Positions 43,149-51,552 of a stretch of 64,000 nt of DNA are shown here, one piece after another. Location of the stretch: contig CAJMAC010000003.1 of the NCBI GenBank assembly GCA_905211265.1, positions 52,662 to 116,661 of the forward strand. The letters are read 5' to 3'. The notes below the pieces were generated by a model. The model saw nothing but the letters and a program-made list of their open reading frames with translations, did not search any database and was not told the DNA's origin. How positions within the stretch are numbered: position 1 is the first letter of the stretch; each line of letters begins with the position of its first letter. Both the position numbers and the translations under genes were made by a program. This DNA comes from an uncultured Eubacteriales bacterium (GTDB taxonomy: Bacteria; Bacillota_I; Bacilli_A; RF39; UBA660).

Positions 43149-44597
43149 ATGAAAAAAATAATTAACACATTATTAGTACTTGCAGTAGTACTAGTACAAT
43201 TAATTCCTTCAAGTTTAGTAAACGCTGCAACTATCAGTGGTAAAGGTGGAACAAATGGTACAATTACTATTGATAATGCAATTGAAGGAAAAACTTACAC
43301 AATTTATAGAATATTTGATCTAGAATCATATTCATATGACAAAGATGACCAAGGAAATATTACAAATCCAGCATTTGTATATAAAGTTAGTGCAAATTGG
43401 ACTAATTTTATAAATCAAAATACAATTAAAGGAGTTTATGTAAATGTAGATAATGATGGAGTAGTTACTTGGGTTAATGGTGCAGATGTTAGTGCATTTG
43501 CTAAATTAGCAATATCATATGCAAAAACTAATAATATAACATATGATGGACAACAAAAAGCAGAAACTACACCATTAGTATTTAGTGATTTAACATTAGG
43601 TTACTATCTAGTAGATTCTACTGTTGGTACATTATGTGGCTTAAATACAACTAAACCTAATGTAACAATTAGTGAAAAGAATGATGTTCCTACAATTGAT
43701 AAAAAAGTAAAAGATGTAAATACCTGGGAAGATGAAAATAATGCTCAAATTGGAGATAAAGTAGAATATAAAACAACAATTACTGTAAAATCTGGAGCAG
43801 AAAACTATGTATTAAAAGATACAATGACTGAAGGTTTAACACCTAATAATGATGTTGAAGTATTCATTGGAAGTAACAAAGTATCAAGTGATAACTATAC
43901 AATTACATATGAAAATAATGGATTTACTTTAAGTTTTAAAAACGAATATATTTCTACACTTGAAGCAGATACAGTAATAACAGTTACATATTCTGCAACT
44001 TTAAATGAAAAAGCATTAATTTGTAAACCAAATGCATGTGGACACAATGATAATAAAACATATCTAGAATATGGAGATAATAATAAAACTAATGAAGATG
44101 AAACAAGAACTTATACTTATGAATTCAAATTAGTTAAAACTAAAAAAGATGGTACAGAATTAACTGGAGCAGAATTTAAACTATATGATGCTTTAACAGG
44201 TGGAAACGAAATTAAAGTATTCGAAGTAAGCACTGGTATATATAGAGTTGCTAAGACTGCTGAAGAATTAGCATCAGCAACTACTATTAAAGCAGGTACT
44301 GCAATAATCGAAGGATTAGATAGTGACAAAACATATTACTTAGAAGAAGTTGTTCAACCAGCAGGTTATAATAAATTAACTAGTCGTGTTGAAGTAAAAC
44401 TAAATGAAAAAACAGGACTTGGAGAAACTACTAATGTTATCGAAGTAGTAAAAACAGTAATTAACTATACTGGTACTGAATTACCTTCAACTGGTGGAAT
44501 TGGTACAACATTATTTATTACTATTGGTAGTATCTTAGTATTAGCAATGGGTACAATACTAGTAACTAAATTAAGAGTTTCTAAAATGGAAATATAA
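43149..44597 (+). CDS. major pilin backbone subunit (SpaA/FimA type, LPXTG)
   Basis: 482 residues. Signal peptide to residue 26 (VNAA). The pilin lysine motif is most likely in VPTIDKKVKD (residues 180-189), where a class C sortase joins subunits. E-box-like YYLEEVVQPAGY lies near residue 395. LPSTG at 445-449 is followed by a membrane helix and KLRVSKMEI tail. Domains are Cna-B/SpaH-like: isopeptide-capable sheets such as GDKVEYKTTITVKSG. A two-Cys segment CKPNACGH is unusual. Higher codon quality and a strong SD (GAGGGAGAGAGG) fit a highly made protein. A stable hairpin follows the gene. Confidence 0.93.
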   Translation: MKKIINTLLVLAVVLVQLIPSSLVNAATISGKGGTNGTITIDNAIEGKTYTIYRIFDLESYSYDKDDQGNITNPAFVYKVSANWTNFINQNTIKGVYVNVDNDGVVTWVNGADVSAFAKLAISYAKTNNITYDGQQKAETTPLVFSDLTLGYYLVDSTVGTLCGLNTTKPNVTISEKNDVPTIDKKVKDVNTWEDENNAQIGDKVEYKTTITVKSGAENYVLKDTMTEGLTPNNDVEVFIGSNKVSSDNYTITYENNGFTLSFKNEYISTLEADTVITVTYSATLNEKALICKPNACGHNDNKTYLEYGDNNKTNEDETRTYTYEFKLVKTKKDGTELTGAEFKLYDALTGGNEIKVFEVSTGIYRVAKTAEELASATTIKAGTAIIEGLDSDKTYYLEEVVQPAGYNKLTSRVEVKLNEKTGLGETTNVIEVVKTVINYTGTELPSTGGIGTTLFITIGSILVLAMGTILVTKLRVSKMEI

Positions 44598-44626
44598 TAA
44601 AAAAGTCAGCTTAAATATATTAAATA

Positions 44627-44654
44627 CTAGGGGAAATAGAAATATTTCTCCTAG
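44627..44654 (+). other. stable GAAA-tetraloop hairpin between pilin and sortase genes
   Basis: Twelve-base-pair stem (44627-44638 with 44643-44654, one G-U pair) closed by GAAA and not followed by a T run, so it is not a terminator. Probable mRNA stabiliser or processing point that sets pilin above sortase output. Confidence 0.7.
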
Positions 44655-44683
44655 GTAATAATATTAAAAGGAGGTAAATACTT

Positions 44684-45541
44684 ATGAAAAAGCATAAAAT
44701 AACATTTATATTAATCTTATTCTTTTTCATAGGCCTTTTAATCCTAACATATCCAATGATTAGTGATTATTTTAATCAAAAAACACAATCTAGAGTAATA
44801 ACAGACTATGAATCATTACTTAATAATATAGAAATTAAAGACTATAGTTTGGAATTTGATAAAGCAACTGATTATAATAATAGATTAAAAGACTTAGCTA
44901 ATCCACTTTTAACATATGATACCTTAAGTGATTATAATGATATATTAAATATAAATTCTAATGGTATGATGGGATATATTACCATTGATAAAATAAAAGT
45001 GGAGTTACCTATATATCATGGAACAAGTAAAGATGTACTATCTACCGCAGTAGGACATATCGAAGGAACAAGTATTCCAGTCGGAGGAAGTTATACCCAT
45101 AGTGTATTATCTGCCCATCGTGGACTACCTTCTTCAAAACTATTTACTGATTTAGATAAACTAGAAATAGGAGACATTTTCACTATAACAGTATTAGATA
45201 AAGTATTAACTTATGAAGTAGATAAAATATCTATAGTTAAACCAAATGAAATAGATGAATTAAAAATAGATGAAAATGATTATGTAACATTAAGTACTTG
45301 TACACCATATGGAATAAATACTCATAGATTATTAGTTAGAGGTAAAAGAATAGAAAATATTGAAGCAAAGAAAAAATATATAACTACTGAAGCTTTTAAA
45401 ATAGATAATTTAATAGTTACCCCTTTAGTAGCAATACCTATAATATTAATATTACTTTTAATAATAGTATTTAAACCGGTAGAAAAAACTAAAATTAATA
45501 TAGATAAATATATTTATCCATCAAAAAAGGAGGAAAAATAA
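44684..45541 (+). CDS. class C sortase (pilin polymerase)
   Basis: Membrane transpeptidase joining pilins through the Lys of one and the LPXTG Thr of the next. 285 residues with an N-terminal helix (8-28) and a C-terminal helix near 245-265, the usual class C topology. Active site: His in VLSAHRGLP, Cys in TLSTCTPYG and Arg in HRLLVRG. LPIYHGTSKDVLSTAVGHI is the class C core start. A lid-like DPF/DPW motif is not evident; NPLLTYDTL may replace it. SD AAAGGAGG. Its stop overlaps the start of the basal pilin gene by one base. Confidence 0.93.
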   Translation: MKKHKITFILILFFFIGLLILTYPMISDYFNQKTQSRVITDYESLLNNIEIKDYSLEFDKATDYNNRLKDLANPLLTYDTLSDYNDILNINSNGMMGYITIDKIKVELPIYHGTSKDVLSTAVGHIEGTSIPVGGSYTHSVLSAHRGLPSSKLFTDLDKLEIGDIFTITVLDKVLTYEVDKISIVKPNEIDELKIDENDYVTLSTCTPYGINTHRLLVRGKRIENIEAKKKYITTEAFKIDNLIVTPLVAIPIILILLLIIVFKPVEKTKINIDKYIYPSKKEEK

Positions 45542-46404
45542 TGAAAAAGATTAAATATTTAACTATTCTGTTATTATTATTAATTAGTCCAATTTCTGTA
45601 AAAGCAGATATCGTAGACTTTAATAAGAAAGGAACAATTACTATTGAATTAATAGAAAGTACTGATAATACTAAAGTAAGTGATGCAGAAATAACTATAT
45701 ATAAATTAGCAGATGCTATAGACTTAAATAATAATTTATCATTTAAATTTATCAGCGAATTAAATGAATGTAGAGTTAATTTAATGGAGTTAAAAGAAGT
45801 TACCACTGAATTAAATGATTGTATAAAAGATAAAACATTACCTAGTTATAAAGGTATAACTAATAATGAAGGTATAGTTAAATTTAATGATTTAGATTTA
45901 GGATTATACTTAGTAAAAGAAACTAAAACTAGTGAAAAATATTCTATATTTGAACCATTTTTACTTATGATACCTTTACAAGTTAATAATAACTGGACAT
46001 ATGATATCTTATCTAATCCTAAAACTGATATAATTAAATTAATAGATATCATAGTAAAAAAAGAATGGAATAATGATACCTCAAATAAATTACCGGAATT
46101 TGTTACAATTGAATTACTAAAAGATAATGAAGTAATGGATAAAGTAATATTAAATGAAGAAAATAATTGGACTTATACTTGGAAAAATATTGAAAAAAGT
46201 GATAAATATAAAGTAAGAGAAATAGATATACCTACAGGATATACTCCAACATATAGAAATTATGAATATACATTTATAGTTACAAATACAAATACTTTAA
46301 TTAAAACTGGTACAAATACTATTCTTATAGAATTATCTTTATTATTAGGATTAGTATTAATAATTACAGGTATATTATATAATAAAAAGGTAAATCATGA
46401 ATAA
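45541..46404 (+). CDS. minor/basal pilin (Cna-B type, LIKTG sorting signal)
   Basis: 287 residues. Signal peptide to about 22 (SVKAD). First domain: GTITIELIESTDNTKVSDAE, with NDLDLGLYLVKETKTSE as its E-box region. Second Cna-B domain: DIIVKKEWNNDTSNKLPEFV through KYKVREIDIPTGYTPTYRN. The sorting signal is LIKTG at 253-257, deviating from LPXTG in having Ile for Pro, followed by a helix and KKVNHE. The altered signal suggests recognition by the second sortase just downstream and a basal, wall-anchored position. Overlaps the next gene by 8 bp. Confidence 0.85.
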   Translation: MKKIKYLTILLLLLISPISVKADIVDFNKKGTITIELIESTDNTKVSDAEITIYKLADAIDLNNNLSFKFISELNECRVNLMELKEVTTELNDCIKDKTLPSYKGITNNEGIVKFNDLDLGLYLVKETKTSEKYSIFEPFLLMIPLQVNNNWTYDILSNPKTDIIKLIDIIVKKEWNNDTSNKLPEFVTIELLKDNEVMDKVILNEENNWTYTWKNIEKSDKYKVREIDIPTGYTPTYRNYEYTFIVTNTNTLIKTGTNTILIELSLLLGLVLIITGILYNKKVNHE

Positions 46405-46981
46405 ATTTAGTAAATACTTAATAATATTAGGAATACTATGTATATTATTATCTATAACTTTATATATTAAAAATAAATATCAAGAATTAGATACAGGAAA
46501 AAAATCAAAAGAAATATTAGATATAATAGAAACTAAAATAAATGTAAGTGACAAAGAAGAAATAAAATCTAATACTGAAGACTTAGTATTAAATATATCA
46601 GGATATGATTATATTGGGGTAATAAGTATCCCTTCATTAAATATTAAATTACCTATAATGCGTGAAACTGATTATGATAGATTAGCTATTTCACCTTGTA
46701 AATACTATGGAAATATAAATACTAATGATTTAGTATTATGTGCTCATGATTATGTTAATCAGTTTGGTAAAATTAGTAATTTAAAGGAAGATGATATCGT
46801 AATAATAACAGATGTACTAGGTAATAATTATGTATATAAAGTAGTATTAACCGAAGAATTAAATCCTACAGACATAACTAATATGATAGAGAGTCCTTTT
46901 GATTTAACCTTATATACTTGTAGTTATGGAGCATTAAAAAGAATTACAGTAAGATGTAATAGAATATATGATTATATTTAA
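46397..46981 (+). CDS. second sortase, probably anchoring the pilus base
   Basis: 194-residue sortase with one N-terminal helix (residues 7-25) and no C-terminal helix, unlike the class C enzyme. Catalytic residues: His in LVLCAHDYVNQFG, Cys in TLYTCSYGALKR, Arg in RITVRCNR. YIGVISIPSLNIKLPIM starts the barrel. The CSYG/RCNR pattern is typical of small class B/D-like clostridial sortases. Encoded with the LIKTG pilin (8-bp overlap), it is the likely partner for that signal (inference). It closes the operon. Confidence 0.85.
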   Translation: MNKFSKYLIILGILCILLSITLYIKNKYQELDTGKKSKEILDIIETKINVSDKEEIKSNTEDLVLNISGYDYIGVISIPSLNIKLPIMRETDYDRLAISPCKYYGNINTNDLVLCAHDYVNQFGKISNLKEDDIVIITDVLGNNYVYKVVLTEELNPTDITNMIESPFDLTLYTCSYGALKRITVRCNRIYDYI

Positions 46982-47011
46982 TTTATACGGCTTATACTTC
47001 GTTATTCGCCG

Positions 47012-47039
47012 TTTTCTAATGCCTAAGGTCATTAGAAAA
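47012..47039. repeat. intergenic hairpin with CCTAAGGT loop (family member 1)
   Basis: Perfect 10-bp stem TTTTCTAATG/CATTAGAAAA (47012-47021, 47030-47039) with loop CCTAAGGT. No T run on either strand. The same loop occurs at 62678-62685. Confidence 0.65.
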
Positions 47040-47045
47040 AAACAT

Positions 47046-47073
47046 TTGACAAAATAATAATTTATGTTATACT
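47046..47073 (+). promoter_or_regulatory. promoter of the leader peptide-methyltransferase unit
   Basis: TTGACA (47046-47051), 16-bp spacer, TATACT (47068-47073), about 70 bp before the leader frame. Confidence 0.75.
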
Positions 47074-47142
47074 TATGTTGTAGTAATTCAATTAGTTCAT
47101 TCGCGTTTTACTACCAGTAAACTTATGTTTAAAGGAATAATG

Positions 47143-47259
47143 ATGAGCCTTAAGAATCTCTTCATGAATGACAATAACGATACACAAATTTTTGTGGTTA
47201 GTTTTTGTGTTCATGAAAGGAGGTTCTTTTTATATTATAACCACAGTATAAATTATTAA
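47143..47259 (+). CDS. 38-residue leader peptide upstream of the methyltransferase
   Basis: Short frame with SD AAAGGA and start ATG 47143 (ATG 47140 is possible). It begins MSLKNLFMNDNNDTQIFVVS and ends 13 bp before the methyltransferase. Its codons are richer in C and G than those of the surrounding genes. The RNA can fold in more than one way: TTCATGAA occurs twice (near 47159 and 47209), and ACACAAA can pair with either of two TTTGTG segments. A perfect SD-like AAAGGAGG lies within its frame. This looks like an attenuator leader, as found before drug-inducible ribosome-modifying or efflux genes. Confidence 0.55.
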   Translation: MSLKNLFMNDNNDTQIFVVSFCVHERRFFLYYNHSINY

Positions 47260-47272
47260 GGAGAGTGAAATT

Positions 47273-48028
47273 ATGAAAACAAATGAAAAAGAATATTATG
47301 AAAAAGAAAAGAATTGGGATTTTAGTAATTTTAATTTTATAAGTGAAAAGTTAACTAATTGGGATATGTATGAAATATTAAATAATGTTACAAATAAAGA
47401 TTCTAAAATATTAGATTTAGGAACAGGTGGAGGAGAAAAACTACTTGCACACTTTCCAGAAGTAAAAGAAATACTAGGAACAGATTATTCTAGTGGTATG
47501 ATTGAAACTGCAAATAAAAATTTAAAAATAAGCAAAAGAAAAAATATTTCTTTCAGAGTTATGGATAATTTAAATATGGATGTAGAAGACAATTATTATG
47601 ATGTAGTGGTAGCAAGAAATACTGTAATAGATGCTAAACAAATTTATAATACATTAAAAAAAGATGGTTACTTAATTGTAAGAGGAGTAGATAAGTATGA
47701 TTGTTATGAATTAAAATTAATATTTGGTAAAGGGCAAGGAATACTAGATAAAAAGCCAATAAGTATAATAGATTATGAAAATATTATAGCTTCAGGATTT
47801 AAAGATGTAGAACTAATACCTTTACATGTAAGAGAATACTTTAAAACTAAAAAAGATTTATATAACTTCTTATTAAAAGTACCTATAATAGATGACTTTG
47901 ATGAAGGTATTATAAATCATAATAAAAATATTGATATGAATAAATTAAATTATTACATAGAAAGAAATACATATCCAAAAGGAATTAGATTAGTAAGAAG
48001 ATATTATGGTATAGTAGGAAGAAAATAA
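47273..48028 (+). CDS. class I SAM-dependent methyltransferase
   Basis: 251 residues with motif I ILDLGTGGGEKLL, acidic ILGTDYSSGMIETA (motif II) and YYDVVVARNTVID (motif IV region). The C-terminal third (YFKTKKDLYNFLLKVPIIDD) is the insert seen in small-molecule or rRNA-type enzymes related to TehB/RlmA-like annotations. The substrate cannot be read. SD AAGGAGAG. A leader peptide with competing hairpins lies directly upstream, so translation-dependent induction is likely, and a role in antibiotic protection is possible. It lies between the pilus operon and a region of gene debris, which together with the leader's base use hints at acquisition. Confidence 0.75.
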   Translation: MKTNEKEYYEKEKNWDFSNFNFISEKLTNWDMYEILNNVTNKDSKILDLGTGGGEKLLAHFPEVKEILGTDYSSGMIETANKNLKISKRKNISFRVMDNLNMDVEDNYYDVVVARNTVIDAKQIYNTLKKDGYLIVRGVDKYDCYELKLIFGKGQGILDKKPISIIDYENIIASGFKDVELIPLHVREYFKTKKDLYNFLLKVPIIDDFDEGIINHNKNIDMNKLNYYIERNTYPKGIRLVRRYYGIVGRK

Positions 48029-48034
48029 TTTTAT

Positions 48035-48076
48035 AAAGTCATTTCGCAAAATAGAAAAAAATGACTTTTGCGAAAT
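48035..48076 (+). terminator. overlapping hairpins after the methyltransferase gene
   Basis: AAAGTCATTT (48035-48044) pairs with 48059-48068, and ATTTCGCAAAA (48041-48051) pairs with 48066-48076. The two perfect stems interleave, so they exclude each other or form a pseudoknot. The first has T residues after it and can terminate. Confidence 0.6.
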
Positions 48077-48098
48077 AAGAAACATTTATATAAAATAA

Positions 48099-48251
48099 TT
48101 AAGTTTAGTAGATATAAAAGATTATTTGTTGCTTTGCTCTAAAGATTATATTAAAAATGATGAATTAGTAAATTTTCTAATTGGATTTGAAGTAATAAAT
48201 GGTTATTATGATGTAGTAATTGATTTAATTTATAGTTTTTCTTTTATATAA
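48099..48251 (+). pseudogene. fragment of an unidentified coding sequence
   Basis: Open frame of about 50 codons without start codon or SD, containing VDIKDYLLLCSKDYIKNDEL and VNFLIGFEVINGYYDVVIDL, then TAA. It reads like the C-terminal end of a real soluble protein. Family not recognised. Confidence 0.35.
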
Positions 48252-48278
48252 AAAATATTGATAATTTAAAATTATGTA

Positions 48279-48869
48279 TTAATTATTAATATTTTTTTCT
48301 ATATATATTTCTTTAATTATATTATATTTAATATTATTTTGTTTTAATATTTCTAATAAATTATTACTAACATTTAAGTTATATTTAACTATATCTTTAT
48401 ATTCTTTATTTAATATTTTTATATCTTTAAGTAAATAATCAATATGCTTTATATCATTAAAATTAAAGATAATATCTATATTATATCCTTTGATAGTATC
48501 TATAATATTTACTATATCAAGAGTCTTACTTACTGAATTAGTGTATGCTCTAACTAAACCACCTGCACCTAATTTAATACCTCCGAAATATCTAGTTACA
48601 ATAGCTAAAACATTGTTTAAATCTTTATGTTCTAATACTTTCATCATAGGTATACCTGCAGTACCACTTGGTTCACCATCATCAGAACATTTTCTTATAT
48701 TATCAACAATATATGCATAGCAATTATGATTAGCATCCCTATATTTATCTTTAATTAAGTTTAAATATTTATTAACTTCCTCAATATTTTCTACGATAAA
48801 TAAATTAGTAATAAACTTAGAATTTTTAATTATTATAGTATTTTCTATATTATTTGATATTCTTTTCAT
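48279..48869 (-). CDS. YigZ/IMPACT family protein (UPF0029)
   Basis: 196 residues. The N-terminal IMPACT domain has the strong signature CYAYIVDNIRKCSDDGEPSG, TAGIPMMKVLE, and VTRYFGGIKLGAGGLVRAYT. The C-terminal half is the DUF1949-like ferredoxin fold (YNIDIIFNFNDIKHIDYLL). Bacterial members are linked to translation control; the exact reaction is unknown. Start at 48869, with the SD GAGGGATAAT upstream on the minus strand. It stands alone, divergent from the following gene. Confidence 0.92.
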   Translation of the reverse strand: MKRISNNIENTIIIKNSKFITNLFIVENIEEVNKYLNLIKDKYRDANHNCYAYIVDNIRKCSDDGEPSGTAGIPMMKVLEHKDLNNVLAIVTRYFGGIKLGAGGLVRAYTNSVSKTLDIVNIIDTIKGYNIDIIFNFNDIKHIDYLLKDIKILNKEYKDIVKYNLNVSNNLLEILKQNNIKYNIIKEIYIEKNINN

Positions 48870-48960
48870 ATTATCCCTCAGGAATAATTATAACTTAAAA
48901 TTTATAAAAAGTAAAATTATATTTACTAGTCAATAAATACTATTATTTTTAAAATTAATT

Positions 48961-48969
48961 TGTTATAAT
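48961..48969 (+). promoter_or_regulatory. extended -10 promoter of the 269-residue gene and uvrC
   Basis: TGTTATAAT, 22 bp before the start codon at 48992. Confidence 0.6.
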
Positions 48970-48991
48970 AGATATAGAAAAGAGTGATATA

Positions 48992-49801
48992 ATGAATTAT
49001 AAATTTAATGATGATACTTTAATACATGGTATTAGTTTTAATCCAATGAAGTTAGAAGGTATATTAAAATATGGAATAGTAAGTGAAAATTATGCTAGGA
49101 GTAATAATATACCATATTCAAAGAATTACAATTTTACAATAGATGAAGAAATTAAAGATAAAGATAGTATTAATAAATTAATTATGGATGCTAATAAAGA
49201 TAATATTTATTTAGTTAGATATTTATATGTATCTGATGATCCATTAAGTGCTTATAATATGTATATTAAAAATGGTATTAGTATAATTATTGAAGATGTT
49301 CCTTTTATATATGATAAAAATAAAGAACTTCTTAAAAGGAGTGATGAAGTAGTAGTAAAAGAAAGTATTAGTCCATCAAATATAACAGGTATTATGATAC
49401 CAGAAGATTATAAAGATAAACCTTTAAATGAAGTAATGATGTTACCTAAAAATATCTTAAATTATAATTTAATTAAAAGTAGTGCAATTGAATTAGTTAA
49501 CTATTTACAAAGTAATAATTATGAAGTAGATATTACTGAATTATCATATTTATTAAAAGATTTAGGTATAGCAAATAAATCTGTTAATTCATTATCTAAA
49601 GATAATATTGATTATAATGATGCTTTAAATGATTATAAAGATATAATTAATGATATAAATTATTTCCTTAGTGAAAATGTATATAATTATTTTTCTAGTA
49701 TTTTAGGTAAGAGTGCTACTGTATTAGATATGGTAGAGTTTATTAATAATAAATATAATAAAGATATAGTAATAGAAAGTATGCAAGGTAAAACAAGATG
49801 A
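48992..49801 (+). CDS. uncharacterised protein, possible ADP-ribosyltransferase-like N-terminal fold
   Basis: 269 residues, soluble. The N-terminal 140 residues show an order of motifs like that of small ART-fold proteins: LIHGISFNPMKLEGILKYGI (compare the H-x-T...I-L-x-x-G-L start of DarT/RNA phosphotransferases), then IYLVRYLYVSDDP, and a late Glu-containing strand SDEVVVKESISPSNITGIMI. The remaining 120 residues are helical. No toxin or antitoxin partner is adjacent. The gene overlaps uvrC by 4 bp (ATGA), which suggests cotranslation with a DNA repair gene. Fold proposal is weak; the protein may just be an uncharacterised family of this lineage. Confidence 0.6.
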   Translation: MNYKFNDDTLIHGISFNPMKLEGILKYGIVSENYARSNNIPYSKNYNFTIDEEIKDKDSINKLIMDANKDNIYLVRYLYVSDDPLSAYNMYIKNGISIIIEDVPFIYDKNKELLKRSDEVVVKESISPSNITGIMIPEDYKDKPLNEVMMLPKNILNYNLIKSSAIELVNYLQSNNYEVDITELSYLLKDLGIANKSVNSLSKDNIDYNDALNDYKDIINDINYFLSENVYNYFSSILGKSATVLDMVEFINNKYNKDIVIESMQGKTR

Positions 49802-51552
49802 TTGAGGAAAAATTAAGTAAAGTACCACATACACCTGGATGTTATCTTATGAAAAATAAAGATAATGTTATAATATATGTAGGTAAAAGTAAAAATTTAA
49901 AGAATAGATTAAGTTCTTATTTTAAACAATCTCATACAGGTAAAACTGCTAGATTAGTTAGAGATATTTATACTTTTGATTATATACTTACTTCAAGTGA
50001 ATTAGAAAGTTTACTTTTAGAAATAAATTTAATTAAAAAGTATAATCCTAAATATAATATAATGTTAACAGACGATAAAAGTTATCCTTATATTGAATTA
50101 ACTAATGATAATATACCTAGATTAATAGTAGTTAGAAATCCTAAAATTAGTAAAAAGAATAATTATGTATTTGGACCATATCCAAATGTATCTGCTGCTA
50201 GAAAAACAGTAGAATTATTAAATAGATTATATCCAATTAGAAAGTGTAAGAATTATTCTAAAAAAGAATGTTTATATTATCATATAGGAGAGTGTTTAGG
50301 TTATTGTACTAATAAAGTAGATATAAATTTAGTTAATAAAATGAAGGAAGAAATAATATCTTTTTTAAATGGTAATGATAAGATAGTTACTGATAAATTA
50401 AAAGAAAAGATGGAAAGTTATGCAGAAAAATTAGAGTTTGAAAAAGCTTTAGAATATAAAGAATTGTTAGACTATGTAAATATTACTTTAGAAAAACAAA
50501 AAGTAGAATTAGATGATAAAGTAAATAGAGATGTAATAGGGTATTATACTAAAGATAATTATTTATCTATATCAATTTTATTTATTCGTGGAGGCAAATT
50601 ATTAGATAAGAAAAGTGTTGTATTTCCTATGGTAGATACTTTAGAAGAAGAGTTATCTACATATATTTATAAATTTTATTTTGAACATACAATAAGACCA
50701 AAAGAAGTATTAGTAAGTGGTATAGATAATGAAGTATTTAGTAATTCTTTTAATATTAAATTTATTACTCCTGAAAAAGGTAGTAAAAAGAAATTATTAG
50801 ATTTATCTAATGAAAATGCTATGGTATGTTATAATGAGAAAGTATCTTTAATGTTAGAAAAAGAAGAAAATTTATTAGATTCAATGAGGACGCTAGCAAG
50901 TCTACTTAATATACCTAAGGTTAGTAGAATTGAATTATTTGATAACTCTAACTTATTTGGTAGTTTTAATGTATCTGGTATGGTTGTATTTATTGATGGT
51001 AAACCTGCAAAAAGTGAATATAGGAAATTTAAGATAACTAATAATGTTAATGATGATTATGGTACCATGAAGGAAGTTATTTACCGAAGATATTTTAGAG
51101 TATTAAAAGATAAGTTAGAACGCCCTGACTTAATAATTGTAGATGGTGGACTTGGACAAGTTAATGTTTGTGAAGAAATAATTAATTCTTTGAATATGAA
51201 TATACCTGTCGCAGGACTAAAAAAAGATGATAGACATAGTACTAATATGTTAATTACAAGTGATAGGGAAATAGTACTTGATAAGAAGAGTAATTTATTT
51301 TTACTTTTAACTAGAATGCAAGATGAAGTACATAATTATACAATTAGTTATCATAAGAATTTAAGAAGTAAGGGTGCTTTAGCAAGTATTTTAGATAATA
51401 TACCTGGAGTAGGAGAAGTTAGAAGAAATAAACTGTTAAAGAAATATAAAACAATAGATAATATGAAGAATGCTAGTATTGAAGAATTAAGTGAAATATT
51501 ACCTAGTGAGATAGCTAAGGAATTTAAGGAATATTTATTGAATAATTCTTAG
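49798..51552 (+). CDS. uvrC: UvrABC system protein C
   Basis: Dual-incision nuclease of nucleotide excision repair. GIY-YIG domain at the start (HTPGCYLMKNKDNVIIYVGK, then KNLKNRLSSYF); UVR motif near residues 195-230 (LKEKMESYAEKLEFEKALEY); RNase H-like second nuclease domain with RIELFDNSNLFGSFNVSGMV and DLIIVDGGLGQVN; helix-hairpin-helix tail (DNIPGVGEVRRNKLLKKY). 584 residues, complete. Overlaps the preceding unknown gene by 4 bp. Confidence 0.96.
   Translation: MIEEKLSKVPHTPGCYLMKNKDNVIIYVGKSKNLKNRLSSYFKQSHTGKTARLVRDIYTFDYILTSSELESLLLEINLIKKYNPKYNIMLTDDKSYPYIELTNDNIPRLIVVRNPKISKKNNYVFGPYPNVSAARKTVELLNRLYPIRKCKNYSKKECLYYHIGECLGYCTNKVDINLVNKMKEEIISFLNGNDKIVTDKLKEKMESYAEKLEFEKALEYKELLDYVNITLEKQKVELDDKVNRDVIGYYTKDNYLSISILFIRGGKLLDKKSVVFPMVDTLEEELSTYIYKFYFEHTIRPKEVLVSGIDNEVFSNSFNIKFITPEKGSKKKLLDLSNENAMVCYNEKVSLMLEKEENLLDSMRTLASLLNIPKVSRIELFDNSNLFGSFNVSGMVVFIDGKPAKSEYRKFKITNNVNDDYGTMKEVIYRRYFRVLKDKLERPDLIIVDGGLGQVNVCEEIINSLNMNIPVAGLKKDDRHSTNMLITSDREIVLDKKSNLFLLLTRMQDEVHNYTISYHKNLRSKGALASILDNIPGVGEVRRNKLLKKYKTIDNMKNASIEELSEILPSEIAKEFKEYLLNNS

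Noticed and set aside
47140..47272. erm/cat leader identity for the methyltransferase leader
   Set aside because: The layout is similar but I do not recognise the peptide as a known erm or cat leader, so no resistance gene name is given.
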